NCBI GenBank assembly: GCA_030652115.1
Contig: JAUSBK010000002.1
Span: 1 to 54,362 of the forward strand
Length of the DNA: 54,362 bases
Source: Coriobacteriia bacterium
Lineage (GTDB): Bacteria; Actinomycetota; Coriobacteriia; Anaerosomatales; Anaerosomataceae
Reading direction: 5' to 3'
Shown: in pieces, positions 1-7,872 of the stretch
Position numbering within the stretch: the first letter of the stretch is position 1
How the letters are laid out: every line of letters begins with the position of its first letter
Notes under the pieces: model-generated
Told to the model about the DNA's origin: nothing
Seen by the model: only the letters and a program-made list of their open reading frames with translations
Databases searched by the model: none
Program-made: the position numbers and the translations under genes

Positions 1-1
1 G

Positions 2-133
2 GCGTATCTTTCTCCTGAGGTGATCTGGCGATACTTCATGCGTGGTTCCCCTTGTCTTGGCGGATGCGAGGAACCTGAAGTGTCCCAGATTGCCTCGCCC
101 ACCGAAGGTGGGGGTGGTGCACTTAGTATCTGA
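2..133 (+). CDS. C-terminal end of a cassette ORF, unknown
   Basis: A reading frame is open from the left edge of the window to a TGA at 131-133, giving about 43 residues. It stops 10 bases before the first attC site, which is the spacing seen at the other cassettes here, so it is probably the end of the preceding cassette's gene. The fragment contains the stretch YLSPEVIWRYFMRG and a Cys/Gly-rich tail. I do not recognise a family. Its true length and start lie outside the window, and chance openness of a 43-codon frame in GC-rich DNA cannot be excluded. Confidence 0.4.
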   Translation, partial: AYLSPEVIWRYFMRGSPCLGGCEEPEVSQIASPTEGGGGALSI

Positions 134-143
134 ATTCGCGCTG

Positions 144-228
144 GCTAACAAGCGCTTCCAGCTGACGCGCCGGAGCGCTCGGCTACACTGTCAGGTATCG
201 GCGCGCAGCTGAAGCGCCGGACGTTAGC
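144..228 (+). other. Integron attC site 1
   Basis: The site starts with GCTAACA and ends with CGTTAGC, the expected complementary simple-site cores (RYYYAAC ... GTTRRRY). Inside are arms AAGCGCTTCCAGCTGACGCG and GCGCGCAGCTGAAGCGCC, which are near-inverted copies able to fold as a hairpin with a variable centre. The orientation puts the GTTRRRY end next to the start of the following gene, as in integrated cassettes. It belongs to the closed cassette on its left. Confidence 0.92.
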
Positions 229-245
229 TGTATTCGGAGGATCTC

Positions 246-1058
246 GTGAGGGCTGACAGCCACAGCCACATCAACTCGTCCGGCTTTCCGCTGCAGATTG
301 GCCTCGCACACGCGATCAATGCGAGTTGCCACAAGCACGGATGGCACGTCCTCCACACCGAGCACGGTTGGCTGAACCCGGATACCGGCGAGTCTGGATT
401 CATCGATCTTGTGGTGGAGAACCAAGCGGGCACCGTCGTCCTCAACGTGGAGTGCAAGCGTCCGCAAGACGCGACATGGCAGTTCCTGGTGCCAGCTCCC
501 GATGACGGTCCGGAAGGCCGCGCCAAGTTCTGGGCTTCGTACATCTCCAGAGCGGGTGCTCGCACCTTCGACTGGTTGGACTTGCAGTTGCGCCCAGTCT
601 CTTACGAGTCGGCGTTCTGCGTCGTCGCTGGGCAGGACTCGAAGTCCCGGCCAATGCTGGAGCGCGTCGCGGCGCAAGTGGTTGAATCCACTGCGGCACT
701 TGCGCGCGAGGAGGCTCTCCTGCTCGAGCAGCAGGATTCACCTACCCTCAGAACCTACTTCAACGTAATCGCTACGACCGCGAAGCTTGAAGTATGTAAG
801 TTCGATCCCGCAGATGTCGATCTCGATACAGGAACGATCGACGCGGCAAGTAGCGAAGAGGTTCAGTTCATTCGATTTCGCAAGCAGCTCTCCCCGCGTC
901 CCATACTGCCGGAGCGACTGAGCGGCTGGGGCTTCGGGACACTGGCGCGCGCCAAAGAGAACACCGTTCTGGTGGTCCAAGCCAGCAGCTTCTTGGACTT
1001 CATCGAACGAATCCATCTGGATCCCAACATTGGCCGGACAATTGCCCGAAACAGCTGA
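246..1058 (+). CDS. Cassette gene: PD-(D/E)xK nuclease-like protein
   Basis: This 270-residue protein is the first complete cassette gene. It starts at GTG 246, chosen because GGAGG sits just upstream, 17 bases after the attC1 core. The motif GFIDLVVE ... VECK places Asp54, Glu69 and Lys71 in the spacing of a PD-(D/E)xK nuclease core, within the N-terminal third. The rest is an uncharacterised mixed alpha/beta region with no visible signal peptide or membrane segment. Its stop codon lies inside attC2, a compact cassette layout. I infer a DNA- or RNA-cleaving defence role from the motif and the nuclease-rich neighbours. The exact family is not recognised, and a non-catalytic member remains possible. 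Confidence 0.75.
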   Translation: MRADSHSHINSSGFPLQIGLAHAINASCHKHGWHVLHTEHGWLNPDTGESGFIDLVVENQAGTVVLNVECKRPQDATWQFLVPAPDDGPEGRAKFWASYISRAGARTFDWLDLQLRPVSYESAFCVVAGQDSKSRPMLERVAAQVVESTAALAREEALLLEQQDSPTLRTYFNVIATTAKLEVCKFDPADVDLDTGTIDAASSEEVQFIRFRKQLSPRPILPERLSGWGFGTLARAKENTVLVVQASSFLDFIERIHLDPNIGRTIARNS

Positions 1059-1139
1059 CAAGCGCTTCCAGCTGACGCGCAGGAGTCGTCGGCTGGGCTG
1101 AGAAGTAGTTGGCGCGCAGCTGAGGCGCCGGACGTTCGA
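1054..1139 (+). other. Integron attC site 2
   Basis: The left core GCTGACA and right core CGTTCGA flank the same arm sequences as attC1 (AAGCGCTTCCAGCTGACGCG and GCGCGCAGCTGAGGCGCC). The left core overlaps the stop codon of the preceding gene, and the next start codon follows 8 bases after the right core. Confidence 0.9.
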
Positions 1140-1147
1140 TTGACGGG

Positions 1148-2209
1148 GTGACCGACAGCAAAGTGCCTCAAGTCACACGCAACAACCATTTCGTTCCGCA
1201 GGCGTATCTGCGTCGATGGGCTGATGAGTCCGAGTGCGTCTATCGGTATCGGCTGCTCGTTTCGCACAAGCAGGTGCCACTGTGGACCAAGACTGCGGTT
1301 CGCGGCCTGGCTAGCAGGCCGCATCTCTACACGCTGCTGGAGGACGACGAAGACGTCGACGCCTTCGAGCGGTGGTTCGAGCAGGAGTTTGAGACGCCAG
1401 CTCAGGATGCTATCGACAAGGCGGTGAGCGGCGCACGGTTGCGCCGTCCTGACTGGGAACGGCTGGTTCTCTACTGCCTAGCACAGGACCTGCGGACACC
1501 GCGTACATATCACAGAGTGACCTCGCTGTTTGGGGACAAGCTAGGCGGGGTTCTCGAGGACGTCGCTCAACGACTTAAGCGGGACGCTGAGGCCGGCGTC
1601 CTGCCGTCGAGGGTAGCCGCGGCGGCCAACTCGCAGCCAGACTCCATGGCAGACGTGATGAGGGTCTCAATCGACCCAGATGCCTATCCGGAACGTGACG
1701 AGGGGCAGATCGCAGTGCGGGCGCTTGCGGGCAGGCGACTCTGGCTCAACGAGGTGAAGCGTCTGATTTCCGGCCAGGTCCGCAGTGTTGCGTTGGGTCA
1801 CGAATGGTCAATCGTTGAGCCGGCAGAGGGATCAACCTGGGTGACAAGTGATCATCCGGTCGTCAGGCTGAACTACTACGGCTCAGATGGAACGTACGAT
1901 CTGGACGGCGGGTGGGGGCGGCGTAACGGCAACATCGTCATGCCTCTTTCGCCAAGACACATGTTGTACACCCAAGTAGGCGATCGACGGCCCCGCCGGT
2001 TCACGTTCAATCGCGACCTAACGGCGCTGTTTCGCAAAGTGCAGGTTGAATCCGCTCTCGACGATGTCTTCGCTGACTCGCCCTCGAGGGACGTAGTCGC
2101 GTTTCGCCGCAGGACCGTCGATGCGGATGTCTTCACCCAACGCGAGAAGGCGTGGGCCACGTGGCATGAGGAGCAGAATCGCGCAGAGTCGGAGTTTCGG
2201 GCAACGTAG
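1148..2209 (+). CDS. Cassette gene: DUF4238 family protein
   Basis: This 353-residue protein opens with the DUF4238 signature: residues 12-24 read NNHFVPQAYLRRW, matching the family's conserved His-Phe-Val-Pro-Gln and Tyr-Leu-Arg elements. A second conserved-looking block is the WVTSDHPVV segment in the C-terminal half. The start is GTG 1148, eight bases after the attC2 core, with GACGGGG upstream as a weak ribosome binding site. No signal peptide or membrane helix is visible. DUF4238 has no firmly established biochemical activity. The family recurs in mobile and accessory DNA, and its position in this nuclease-rich array suggests, without proving, a defence or toxin-type role. Confidence 0.85.
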   Translation: MTDSKVPQVTRNNHFVPQAYLRRWADESECVYRYRLLVSHKQVPLWTKTAVRGLASRPHLYTLLEDDEDVDAFERWFEQEFETPAQDAIDKAVSGARLRRPDWERLVLYCLAQDLRTPRTYHRVTSLFGDKLGGVLEDVAQRLKRDAEAGVLPSRVAAAANSQPDSMADVMRVSIDPDAYPERDEGQIAVRALAGRRLWLNEVKRLISGQVRSVALGHEWSIVEPAEGSTWVTSDHPVVRLNYYGSDGTYDLDGGWGRRNGNIVMPLSPRHMLYTQVGDRRPRRFTFNRDLTALFRKVQVESALDDVFADSPSRDVVAFRRRTVDADVFTQREKAWATWHEEQNRAESEFRAT

Positions 2210-2218
2210 TGGCCGCAA

Positions 2219-2302
2219 TCGAACAAGCGCTTCGAGCAAATGCGCAGGCGGTTGTCGTACTCTGGAAGTCGATGGCGCGCAGCTCAAGCGCAACACGTTC
2301 GG
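2219..2302 (+). other. Integron attC site 3 (diverged arms)
   Basis: The left core TCGAACA and right core CGTTCGG are complementary. The arms (AAGCGCTTCGAGCAAATGCG and GGCGCGCAGCTCAAGCGC) keep the outer part of the attC1 type but diverge in the inner part. The length is about 84 bases. The following gene's frame runs through the site, so its start codon may lie inside. Confidence 0.82.
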
Positions 2303-3180
2303 AAGAGGGCGAATCGATTCGCGGTCGCGAGTACATACTCTCCAAGCAGCTCGCCTGGGCGCGAGGGCGAGACATCGAACTCGTGGGTAGCAGGGTCGAT
2401 CGCGGACGCCCATGCTACACTCCGACGCTCGAGCAGAACCTGTTCGCTCCGCTGCTTCCGGATGTCGAAGCGTCCTTCTTGCGTGGTAGCGGTGGCGAAC
2501 TGGGCGGCGGTCTCAATCCCGGGAAGATGCAGGCGTTGCATTCATCGTCTGCGCTCGGCGTCAATGTGTTCCAGTACTGGATCACGGTTGACGATTCAGC
2601 CTCAATCGCAGCGGCCTGCGGCTTGTGCAGACGCGGCTCCGGCGATCCGGAGCGCATCGAATTCGAGGCGCAGTATCCCATCGATGACCGTTTCGCCGTG
2701 CCACCCAATCTCGATGTCGTCATCCATAATCGGTCCGGGGCGCGAATCAGGGCACACGCGATCGAGTGCAAGTTCTCGGAGGCCTACGGGTCGCGTGAGC
2801 ACGCAGGTCTGAAGCCGGCCTACTTGGGGCTTGAATACGTCTGGGGCAAGATACCCGCGCTCCGTGATCTTGCCGTCCGAATCTCACCCACTGACGCCGT
2901 GTTCGAACTGCTTCACGGTGCGCAGTTGATCAAGCACATTCTCGGCTTGACACGAGAGTACGGTCACGGACGGTTTCGGTTGCTGTACCTCTGGTACGAC
3001 GTTCTCGGCCCAGAAGGGGTGGCTCATCGTCGGGATGTGGAGCACTTCGCATCCGCGGCTACCAGTGACGGCGTGCTGTTTCACGCACTAACCTATCAGG
3101 AGTTGGTTCTGGGCATGGCTCGCACGTTCGGTGATAAGCACGAGGAGTACGTGCAGTACCTGACTGATCGCTACGTGTAG
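2272..3180 (+). CDS. Cassette gene: PGN_0703-like putative restriction endonuclease
   Basis: This protein resembles the PGN_0703 family of putative restriction endonucleases. The catalytic-type core is NLDVVIHN followed about 17 residues later by AIECKF, giving Asp ... Glu-x-Lys near residues 148-167, a PD-(D/E)xK arrangement. Family-like features include the SSALGVNVF block, the LLYLWYDV segment and the terminal HEEYVQYLTDRY. The start is uncertain. ATG 2272 lies inside attC3, GTG 2382 lies downstream, and the frame is open back to GTG 2209 at the previous stop. No partner methyltransferase is in the cassette, so it may be methylation-dependent, toxin-like or simply a cargo nuclease. No membrane segment is visible. 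Confidence 0.78.
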   Translation: MARSSSATRSEEGESIRGREYILSKQLAWARGRDIELVGSRVDRGRPCYTPTLEQNLFAPLLPDVEASFLRGSGGELGGGLNPGKMQALHSSSALGVNVFQYWITVDDSASIAAACGLCRRGSGDPERIEFEAQYPIDDRFAVPPNLDVVIHNRSGARIRAHAIECKFSEAYGSREHAGLKPAYLGLEYVWGKIPALRDLAVRISPTDAVFELLHGAQLIKHILGLTREYGHGRFRLLYLWYDVLGPEGVAHRRDVEHFASAATSDGVLFHALTYQELVLGMARTFGDKHEEYVQYLTDRYV

Positions 3181-3189
3181 GTGCCCCTT

Positions 3190-3277
3190 CCTAGCCGCGG
3201 ATCGAGCAGAACGCGCACGACTCGTCGGCTAGACTGAGAAGTAGCTGGAGCGCAGCTGAAGCGCCAAGACGTTAGGC
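3190..3277 (+). other. Integron attC site 4 (degenerate left half)
   Basis: The right half is intact, with GCGCAGCTGAAGCGCCAAG followed by the core GTTAGGC. The left half is decayed: CCTAGCC stands where an AAC-type core is expected, and the left arm is poorly matched. Excision at this site may be impaired. Confidence 0.72.
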
Positions 3278-3291
3278 GGATTGGTGGTGGC

Positions 3292-4026
3292 GTGGGGACC
3301 AAGGCCCGATTGAAGTTCCTGAATCGAGCGGCACGATTCGACGGAGACATCGAGTTCGTCGACGTCATCTACTCCGCGGTGCTTCATGGCGACCTGACCC
3401 CGTCGGCGGACCACCCTCTGTTCCTCCACGTGGAGGCTGCTGCGCACCCCCGACTCTCGAGCCAGAAGATCTCTGAGGGCAACCGGAATCATGTAGTCGG
3501 CCACCTTCGCAAGTCGGTCTACGCATCCTACGTCAAGGACCTGTACGAGGACTTCTCGGAGTACCTGGCTGAGATCGTCAATGTCGCCAGAAAGGGCTTC
3601 ACTCCGCGCCGTATTGCCGCGGGCCACAAGGTCACCCTCGACGCCAACGAGATTCTTGACTGCGGTTCCTGGGAAGGCGTCCTCGACCTTGTCACGGAAT
3701 CGGTCTTCGATCGACTCGGGAGCATGAGCAACACTCAGCGCATTACTCAGCTGCTTGATGACGTGCTCGGTCTGAACCTGGACGGAGCCATCGTGTCCGC
3801 GGCGCAGCCGTACGTGGAGCTCCGCCACCTTCTGGTACACGCGGATGGGGTTGCCACCCCGGAGTTCTGCTCAACCTTCCCCGGGTTTGGGGCGTATGAG
3901 AATGAGACCGTAAAGCTCACATCGGCGACAGTCCGGGATGCCAGAGCAGCGGTTACCGCCCTGGTCGAGCACATCGATGCAAGAGCGATTGCCGCTGGGC
4001 TTGTCGTGGTCGATGACATGCAGTGA
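3292..4026 (+). CDS. Cassette gene: HEPN-like protein
   Basis: This 244-residue protein is mostly helical and carries RHLLVH at about residues 178-183, preceded by a helix (QPYVEL). That is the R-x4-H arrangement of HEPN ribonuclease domains. The length and the position of the motif in the C-terminal half fit the RiboL-PSP-HEPN/MAE-type branches better than minimal HEPN toxins. The start GTG 3292 follows the attC4 core by 14 bases. No antitoxin such as a MNT nucleotidyltransferase is encoded beside it. The inferred role is RNA cleavage as an abortive defence effector. The family assignment rests on the motif and general look only. Confidence 0.62.
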   Translation: MGTKARLKFLNRAARFDGDIEFVDVIYSAVLHGDLTPSADHPLFLHVEAAAHPRLSSQKISEGNRNHVVGHLRKSVYASYVKDLYEDFSEYLAEIVNVARKGFTPRRIAAGHKVTLDANEILDCGSWEGVLDLVTESVFDRLGSMSNTQRITQLLDDVLGLNLDGAIVSAAQPYVELRHLLVHADGVATPEFCSTFPGFGAYENETVKLTSATVRDARAAVTALVEHIDARAIAAGLVVVDDMQ

Positions 4027-4040
4027 GCGGTGGACAACCG

Positions 4041-4126
4041 GCTGACAAGCGCCTACAGCTGACGCGCCACGGTGTAGGCTTCGAAGCGAGGTGCTCGGCG
4101 CGCAGCTGAAGCGCCGGAGGTTAGGC
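4041..4126 (+). other. Integron attC site 5
   Basis: The left core GCTGACA and right core GTTAGGC flank arms of the same family as attC1 (AAGCGCCTACAGCTGACGCG and GCGCGCAGCTGAAGCGCC). Confidence 0.9.
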
Positions 4127-4142
4127 CTAGTCAGGGGGAGAT

Positions 4143-4604
4143 TTGCACGACTGGGAGGAAGAACTCACGCCGACTCAAAGGCAGGAGATTCGCACGCACA
4201 TTCGGCACGAGTGGCGGATGGTGCAGCACCTCGACCAGGCACTGATCGACCTCTTCTTCGATGATCTCACGGCTGAATGGTGTATACGGGTCGCGGTGTT
4301 GGATTCGCTGCTGATGCACGCCCGTAACCTTCACGGCTTCTTCCTTCGTTCGCCGCGCCTTCGCGGTGACGTTGCAGTATGTCAGATTCTGCCCCGCGAG
4401 CTCGGAGGCTGGAAGCCGGATGGCCTCGACACGCTCGCGGCTCATATCGAGGCCATCAACAAGCTTCGTAGTCACTTGACGTACGACATGCTGTCTGATG
4501 ACCGGTCATGGCCAGCCGGCAAACTCCGTCGTGAGATTGACTCGGCCTTTGAGCAACTGATCTTGGTCCTGCCTGAGAGTGAGCGGGAATTCTGGCAGGC
4601 CTGA
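4143..4604 (+). CDS. Cassette gene: small all-helical protein, possibly HEPN-related
   Basis: The 153-residue product starts at TTG 4143, supported by the purine-rich AGGGGGAG seven bases upstream and by the position right after attC5. It is predicted to be helical throughout, with LLMHARNLHGFF near residue 60 and INKLRSHLTY near residue 110. Arg-x2-His and Arg-Ser-His elements of this sort occur in HEPN-like folds, but a clean R-x4-6-H is absent. I therefore do not assign a catalytic function. Similar short helical proteins with an IN-x-x-x-SHLTY ending are familiar to me as hypothetical accessory proteins. The stop overlaps attC6. Confidence 0.6.
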   Translation: MHDWEEELTPTQRQEIRTHIRHEWRMVQHLDQALIDLFFDDLTAEWCIRVAVLDSLLMHARNLHGFFLRSPRLRGDVAVCQILPRELGGWKPDGLDTLAAHIEAINKLRSHLTYDMLSDDRSWPAGKLRREIDSAFEQLILVLPESEREFWQA

Positions 4605-4686
4605 CAAGTGCTTTCAGCTGACGCGCCAGAGTCGTAGGCTGAACTGCAAGGCTTCGGCGCGCAGCTGAAGCACCGGACGTTGGACG
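4600..4686 (+). other. Integron attC site 6
   Basis: The left core CCTGACA and right core CGTTGGAC flank arms AAGTGCTTTCAGCTGACGCG and GCGCGCAGCTGAAGCACC. These form a compensating variant: the changed bases in the outer arm pair with each other (GTGCTT with AAGCAC), as expected when selection acts on the folded strand. Confidence 0.9.
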
Positions 4687-6011
4687 GACGGCAGGAGGAG
4701 GTCGACCTGGACACCAGTCCGGATTGCATCGATTCCCTGCGCCTCGTCATTCGCGCGTTCAAGCGTCGCGGATCTCGATTGAGAGAGGGCTTTCGTCTGA
4801 GTGGCGAGTCCGCGAGCTGCTCACTGAGCATCAGCGCCGGGCCCGAAGGCGCCGCTAGTTCGTTCGACGAGACCGCTGCGCTTTCACGTTACGCCGCGCT
4901 GCTGCGCCCTTTCATGGCTCCTGGTTCGGCCGTAGAACTGCACTCGGTGTTAGGCGCCGTTTCCTCGTCGGGCCTCGTTGACCCAGCTGTCTGTTCGTGC
5001 CTCGCCTCTGCGCTCGAGGACGCTGACAACAAGTTGTTCATGTCGATGGTCGTCAATGGCAAAGCGTTCTCTTCGAGGGATGTCTACTTCGCATACGCGG
5101 AAGGACATCTCTTCGCAGACGACGATGTGGCGAAAGGCGTCCTCGCGCAGTTCTCGATGGCGCCCGCTTGGCACCTGATCCAGTTTCTATTCCACAACGT
5201 TTGTCGGCGATACGCCGGGGTAGTGGCCCTGTTCTTGGACGCGGTTCTCGAACTCGAACGGAATCACCCAGAGTTGGCCATCCAGAATGCGGACAGCCCG
5301 AGGTGCATCTACTGCCTCCGTGACGACGGAGACTTCGGGCCTGAGGAACATGTGATTCCCGAAGCGTTCGGCATCGATGAACTCATCCTCAATGGTGCCG
5401 TTTGCGGCAACTGCAACAACGCGCTGTCGGCGTTGGACCAGCGCCTAGCTGAGTTCGAGCCCCTCGCGCTCTTGCGTGCGGTGAACGTGCCGCTCACGAA
5501 GAAGGGCAAGTTTCCGCGTGCGAGTTTTCGCGAATTTGACGTGCAGAAGACAAAGCCGCGCGAGCTTCACTTTCAGGTCAAGCCGGACCAGGATCCATTC
5601 GTCTTCGAGGATCTTCCGGACGGCCGGGTTCGCATTCAGATGAAGGCTCACGGTCGCCGGATCTTCGATCCGGTAGGACTCGCTAGATGCCTGTTCAAGA
5701 TCGGGCTCGGCCTGGTGGCTCACGATGTTGGTGAGACAGCGGCGTGCGCGTCTCGGTACGACGCGGCGCGAGCGTTTATTCTCGGCAACGGGTACTTCCC
5801 AAATCACCTGCTACTGTCCACTAAGGTCAAGCCGGATGGCAGAGTGACGGCCGCGTGGAACGACTTCGGTCAGGCAACTATCGTCGCGCTCAGCATCTAT
5901 GGGGTTCGCTTCGCGTTCAACATCGAGCCGACTCCGTTCGACATGCCACCCGGTGTGGTAGAGCTGAACTTGGATAGCTGTTGGCTCGGTGAACCGGTTG
6001 CGAAGCCATAG
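4680..6011 (+). CDS. Cassette gene: HNH endonuclease-like protein
   Basis: The roughly 440-residue protein has a central zinc-finger-like HNH core. CIYC at about residue 210 is followed by EEHVIPEAFG and then CGNCNNALS, the C-x2-C ... EH-x-x-P-x ... C-x2-C-N arrangement of HNH proteins related to HNH_5. The N-terminal 200 residues are helical and the C-terminal part is mixed, both unrecognised. The start is unusual. TTG 4680 lies within the attC6 right core, while a strong ribosome binding site (AGGAGGAGG) points to an in-frame CTG at 4707. No in-frame ATG exists for another 70 codons. The predicted role is a nickase or endonuclease, possibly a defence effector. Confidence 0.75.
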   Translation: MDGRQEEVDLDTSPDCIDSLRLVIRAFKRRGSRLREGFRLSGESASCSLSISAGPEGAASSFDETAALSRYAALLRPFMAPGSAVELHSVLGAVSSSGLVDPAVCSCLASALEDADNKLFMSMVVNGKAFSSRDVYFAYAEGHLFADDDVAKGVLAQFSMAPAWHLIQFLFHNVCRRYAGVVALFLDAVLELERNHPELAIQNADSPRCIYCLRDDGDFGPEEHVIPEAFGIDELILNGAVCGNCNNALSALDQRLAEFEPLALLRAVNVPLTKKGKFPRASFREFDVQKTKPRELHFQVKPDQDPFVFEDLPDGRVRIQMKAHGRRIFDPVGLARCLFKIGLGLVAHDVGETAACASRYDAARAFILGNGYFPNHLLLSTKVKPDGRVTAAWNDFGQATIVALSIYGVRFAFNIEPTPFDMPPGVVELNLDSCWLGEPVAKP

Positions 6012-6041
6012 TCTGTCAGACCCGCGAGGCTGTGCCCGCTC

Positions 6042-6121
6042 GTCCAACAAAGGCGAGCGGACGGCGAGAGGTAGAATCGACCAGTAGGTCATGGGCCGCC
6101 GCTCATGCCTAACACGTTGAC
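6042..6121 (+). other. Integron attC site 7, unrelated arm sequence
   Basis: The core pair GTCCAAC and CGTTGAC flanks arms AAAGGCGAGCGGACGGC and GGCCGCCGCTCATGCCTAAC. These pair with each other through GAGCGG-x-GGC but share nothing with the arms of the other eight sites. It therefore looks like an attC recruited from a different cassette pool. Confidence 0.75.
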
Positions 6122-6136
6122 GCAGCAGGGGGGCAC

Positions 6137-6904
6137 ATGAGAGTAGACGTCTGGGGAACGGTGGCCGACTCTCTTGACTCGTATCTCGGGCTCGATGTGC
6201 TGAGCGCGACACTTCCTCATGCCGTGCTGCAGGTAGAAGAGTCCACCTCCCTTGCCCAGATTGTGGCGGAAGTGGAAGTCGAGTTGGGTCTCGCGGATCA
6301 GCAGTATAGTGGGCTTACGATCACCTTTGGCCATGAGTTGCATGAACGCTACGGCTCAATGGTCCCTGATTCCCACGGAGACTACTTGACCGTACTGGAT
6401 GACCGCGGCGCCGTGCGATGGTGGGTTCCCCGCGGAGAGTGGGATTCCATCACCTATCGAAACCTGGTGGATAGTCACCTCGCGGGACTGGTCGACGATC
6501 CCAGCGAGATTCGCCTCGTCAAGTCGCATCAGTACGGCAACGGCATCCCGCCCATGGAGTGGGCTCGCTTCTTCGAGGTCCTCGGTTACATTCTCAGCGC
6601 TCGCGAGCTAGGCAAGCTCGCGCTCGCAGGAGCGAAGGCTATCAAGGCCCACTTTGATGACTGGCGAGATCGGCGCGCGAAGCCGGAGGACATCTTCCAC
6701 TTCATCCTTGATCGGCGCAGTTGGGACCGCGATGACCTCGCGAAACGTCTCTCGCTCTCGACAGATGAATCGGAGGGTGTTCTTGAACTGTTCGGCTACT
6801 CCTTCGACGAGGAGAGCGAGTTGTTCGTACGTGACGAAGATGGGCGGACGATGCGGTTCCGCAACGAGCTCAAGGATGCGTTCGAGAGGTACGAAGACGA
6901 CTAG
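6137..6904 (+). CDS. Cassette gene: unknown protein
   Basis: The 255-residue protein begins at ATG 6137 with AGCAGGGGGGC upstream as ribosome binding site, 15 bases after attC7. The N-terminal half looks like a beta-rich domain (MRVDVWGTVADSLDSYLG). The C-terminal half has helical, charged segments (ILSARELGKLALAGAKAIKA; LKDAFERYEDD). One segment, RSWDRDDLAKRLSLS followed by LELFGYSFDEES, resembles a winged-helix or HTH unit, so a regulatory or nucleic-acid contact is possible. I do not recognise the family. Its own attC differs in ancestry from the preceding one. Confidence 0.8.
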   Translation: MRVDVWGTVADSLDSYLGLDVLSATLPHAVLQVEESTSLAQIVAEVEVELGLADQQYSGLTITFGHELHERYGSMVPDSHGDYLTVLDDRGAVRWWVPRGEWDSITYRNLVDSHLAGLVDDPSEIRLVKSHQYGNGIPPMEWARFFEVLGYILSARELGKLALAGAKAIKAHFDDWRDRRAKPEDIFHFILDRRSWDRDDLAKRLSLSTDESEGVLELFGYSFDEESELFVRDEDGRTMRFRNELKDAFERYEDD

Positions 6905-6910
6905 CGGCGC

Positions 6911-6997
6911 GTCTGACAAGCGCTTCCAGCCGACGCGCAAAGCGCTATCGTTGAGCTGTGAGTCAACGGCGCGCAGCTGAAGCACCGGACGTCAGGC
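6911..6997 (+). other. Integron attC site 8
   Basis: The left core GTCTGACA and right core CGTCAGGC are complementary. In place of the usual GTTRRRY there is GTCAGGC, which pairs with GTCTGAC. The arms are AAGCGCTTCCAGCCGACGCG and GCGCGCAGCTGAAGCACC, the common family of this array. Confidence 0.87.
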
Positions 6998-7009
6998 CGA
7001 CAGGATGGC

Positions 7010-7771
7010 ATGGACGCTGAGAAGCAGTTTCTAGCGGAGCTTGAAGCGTTTCGCGTGGACTCGGAGAGCGCCGCGCAGTTCTTCTACACCTTCCAAGCCA
7101 TTCACTACATGGCCTCGCAAGACAAACGTCTGCTCACTCGGCTGAACTGGAATCCCATGTTCTGGAACACGACCATGGGCGCCCTGCGAGACTCCTCGCT
7201 CAGCGCGCTCGGCCGTGTGTTCGATCAACACGGGGAATCGCACAACATTCGTCGGCTCCTGAAGTTTGCGCAAGACCATCCGCAGGTCTTCAGCAAGTCG
7301 GCCTTGAGAGTCCGCAAGCTTGGTGAGATGAAGGATGCACCGGACCGGGTGGACGACTACGTACATGATGCGTATGAGCCAACCGCGGACGACTGGCGGC
7401 GTCTCCGGAAGCACGTCGGCAAGTGGGAGGCGGTCTATCGCAGGAACTACCGGGACATCCGTCACAAGGTCGTGGCGCACCGCGAGCGCATCACGGAATT
7501 CGAGCGGGCCGATCTCTTCGCCAAGACCAGATACGTCGAACTCGAGAAGGTATGCGCCTTCCTGGATGCATTTCATGAGGCTCTGTGGCAGCTGTATCAC
7601 AACGGCCGGCGCCCAGTGATCAAGTACCGCAGGTACTCGCTGCGCTCTATGCTCGGCCGCGGGACTAGGACTCGGCGTGGCGCCACGGCGGGAGAGCTTG
7701 CCGCGATCGACGCGAAGTCGTTCCTCTCCAGGCTTGTAAGCAGGCATCGCAAGTCTACTGGGGCGGCCTAA
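7010..7771 (+). CDS. Cassette gene: AbiU2-like HEPN protein
   Basis: This 253-residue helical protein contains RDIRHKVVAHRE at about residue 146, an Arg/His motif in the position and context of AbiU2-type HEPN domains. A preceding segment (LSALGRVFDQHGESHNIRRL) also fits. AbiU2 proteins are linked to abortive phage infection, and HEPN domains commonly act as RNases. The start is ATG 7010, downstream of GACAGGATGG. The C-terminal 40 residues are very basic and probably disordered. The gene ends within the left core of attC9. No antitoxin gene accompanies it. Confidence 0.72.
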   Translation: MDAEKQFLAELEAFRVDSESAAQFFYTFQAIHYMASQDKRLLTRLNWNPMFWNTTMGALRDSSLSALGRVFDQHGESHNIRRLLKFAQDHPQVFSKSALRVRKLGEMKDAPDRVDDYVHDAYEPTADDWRRLRKHVGKWEAVYRRNYRDIRHKVVAHRERITEFERADLFAKTRYVELEKVCAFLDAFHEALWQLYHNGRRPVIKYRRYSLRSMLGRGTRTRRGATAGELAAIDAKSFLSRLVSRHRKSTGAA

Positions 7772-7866
7772 CAAGCGCTTCCAGCAGAAAGCGCCGCCGT
7801 GTGCGGTATGCTCGGGCGGAGTGTGATTGGGGGCGGCGCTTCAGCTGAAGCGCCAAGACGCTAGAC
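7766..7866 (+). other. Integron attC site 9, last of the array
   Basis: The left core GCCTAAC and right core ACGCTAGAC flank about 100 bases. The outer arms AAGCGCTTCCAGC and CAGCTGAAGCGCC match the array family. The inner part is extended and pairs differently (GAAAGCGCCGCC with GGGCGGCGCTTC). It is the longest site and the last one before the array is interrupted. Confidence 0.85.
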
Positions 7867-7872
7867 AGAACG

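Noticed and set aside
144-7866. Regularly spaced similar sequences as a CRISPR array
   Set aside because: The repeats are about 85-100 bases, palindromic and separated by whole genes with start codons next to each, which is integron attC layout. No spacer-sized units or cas genes exist.
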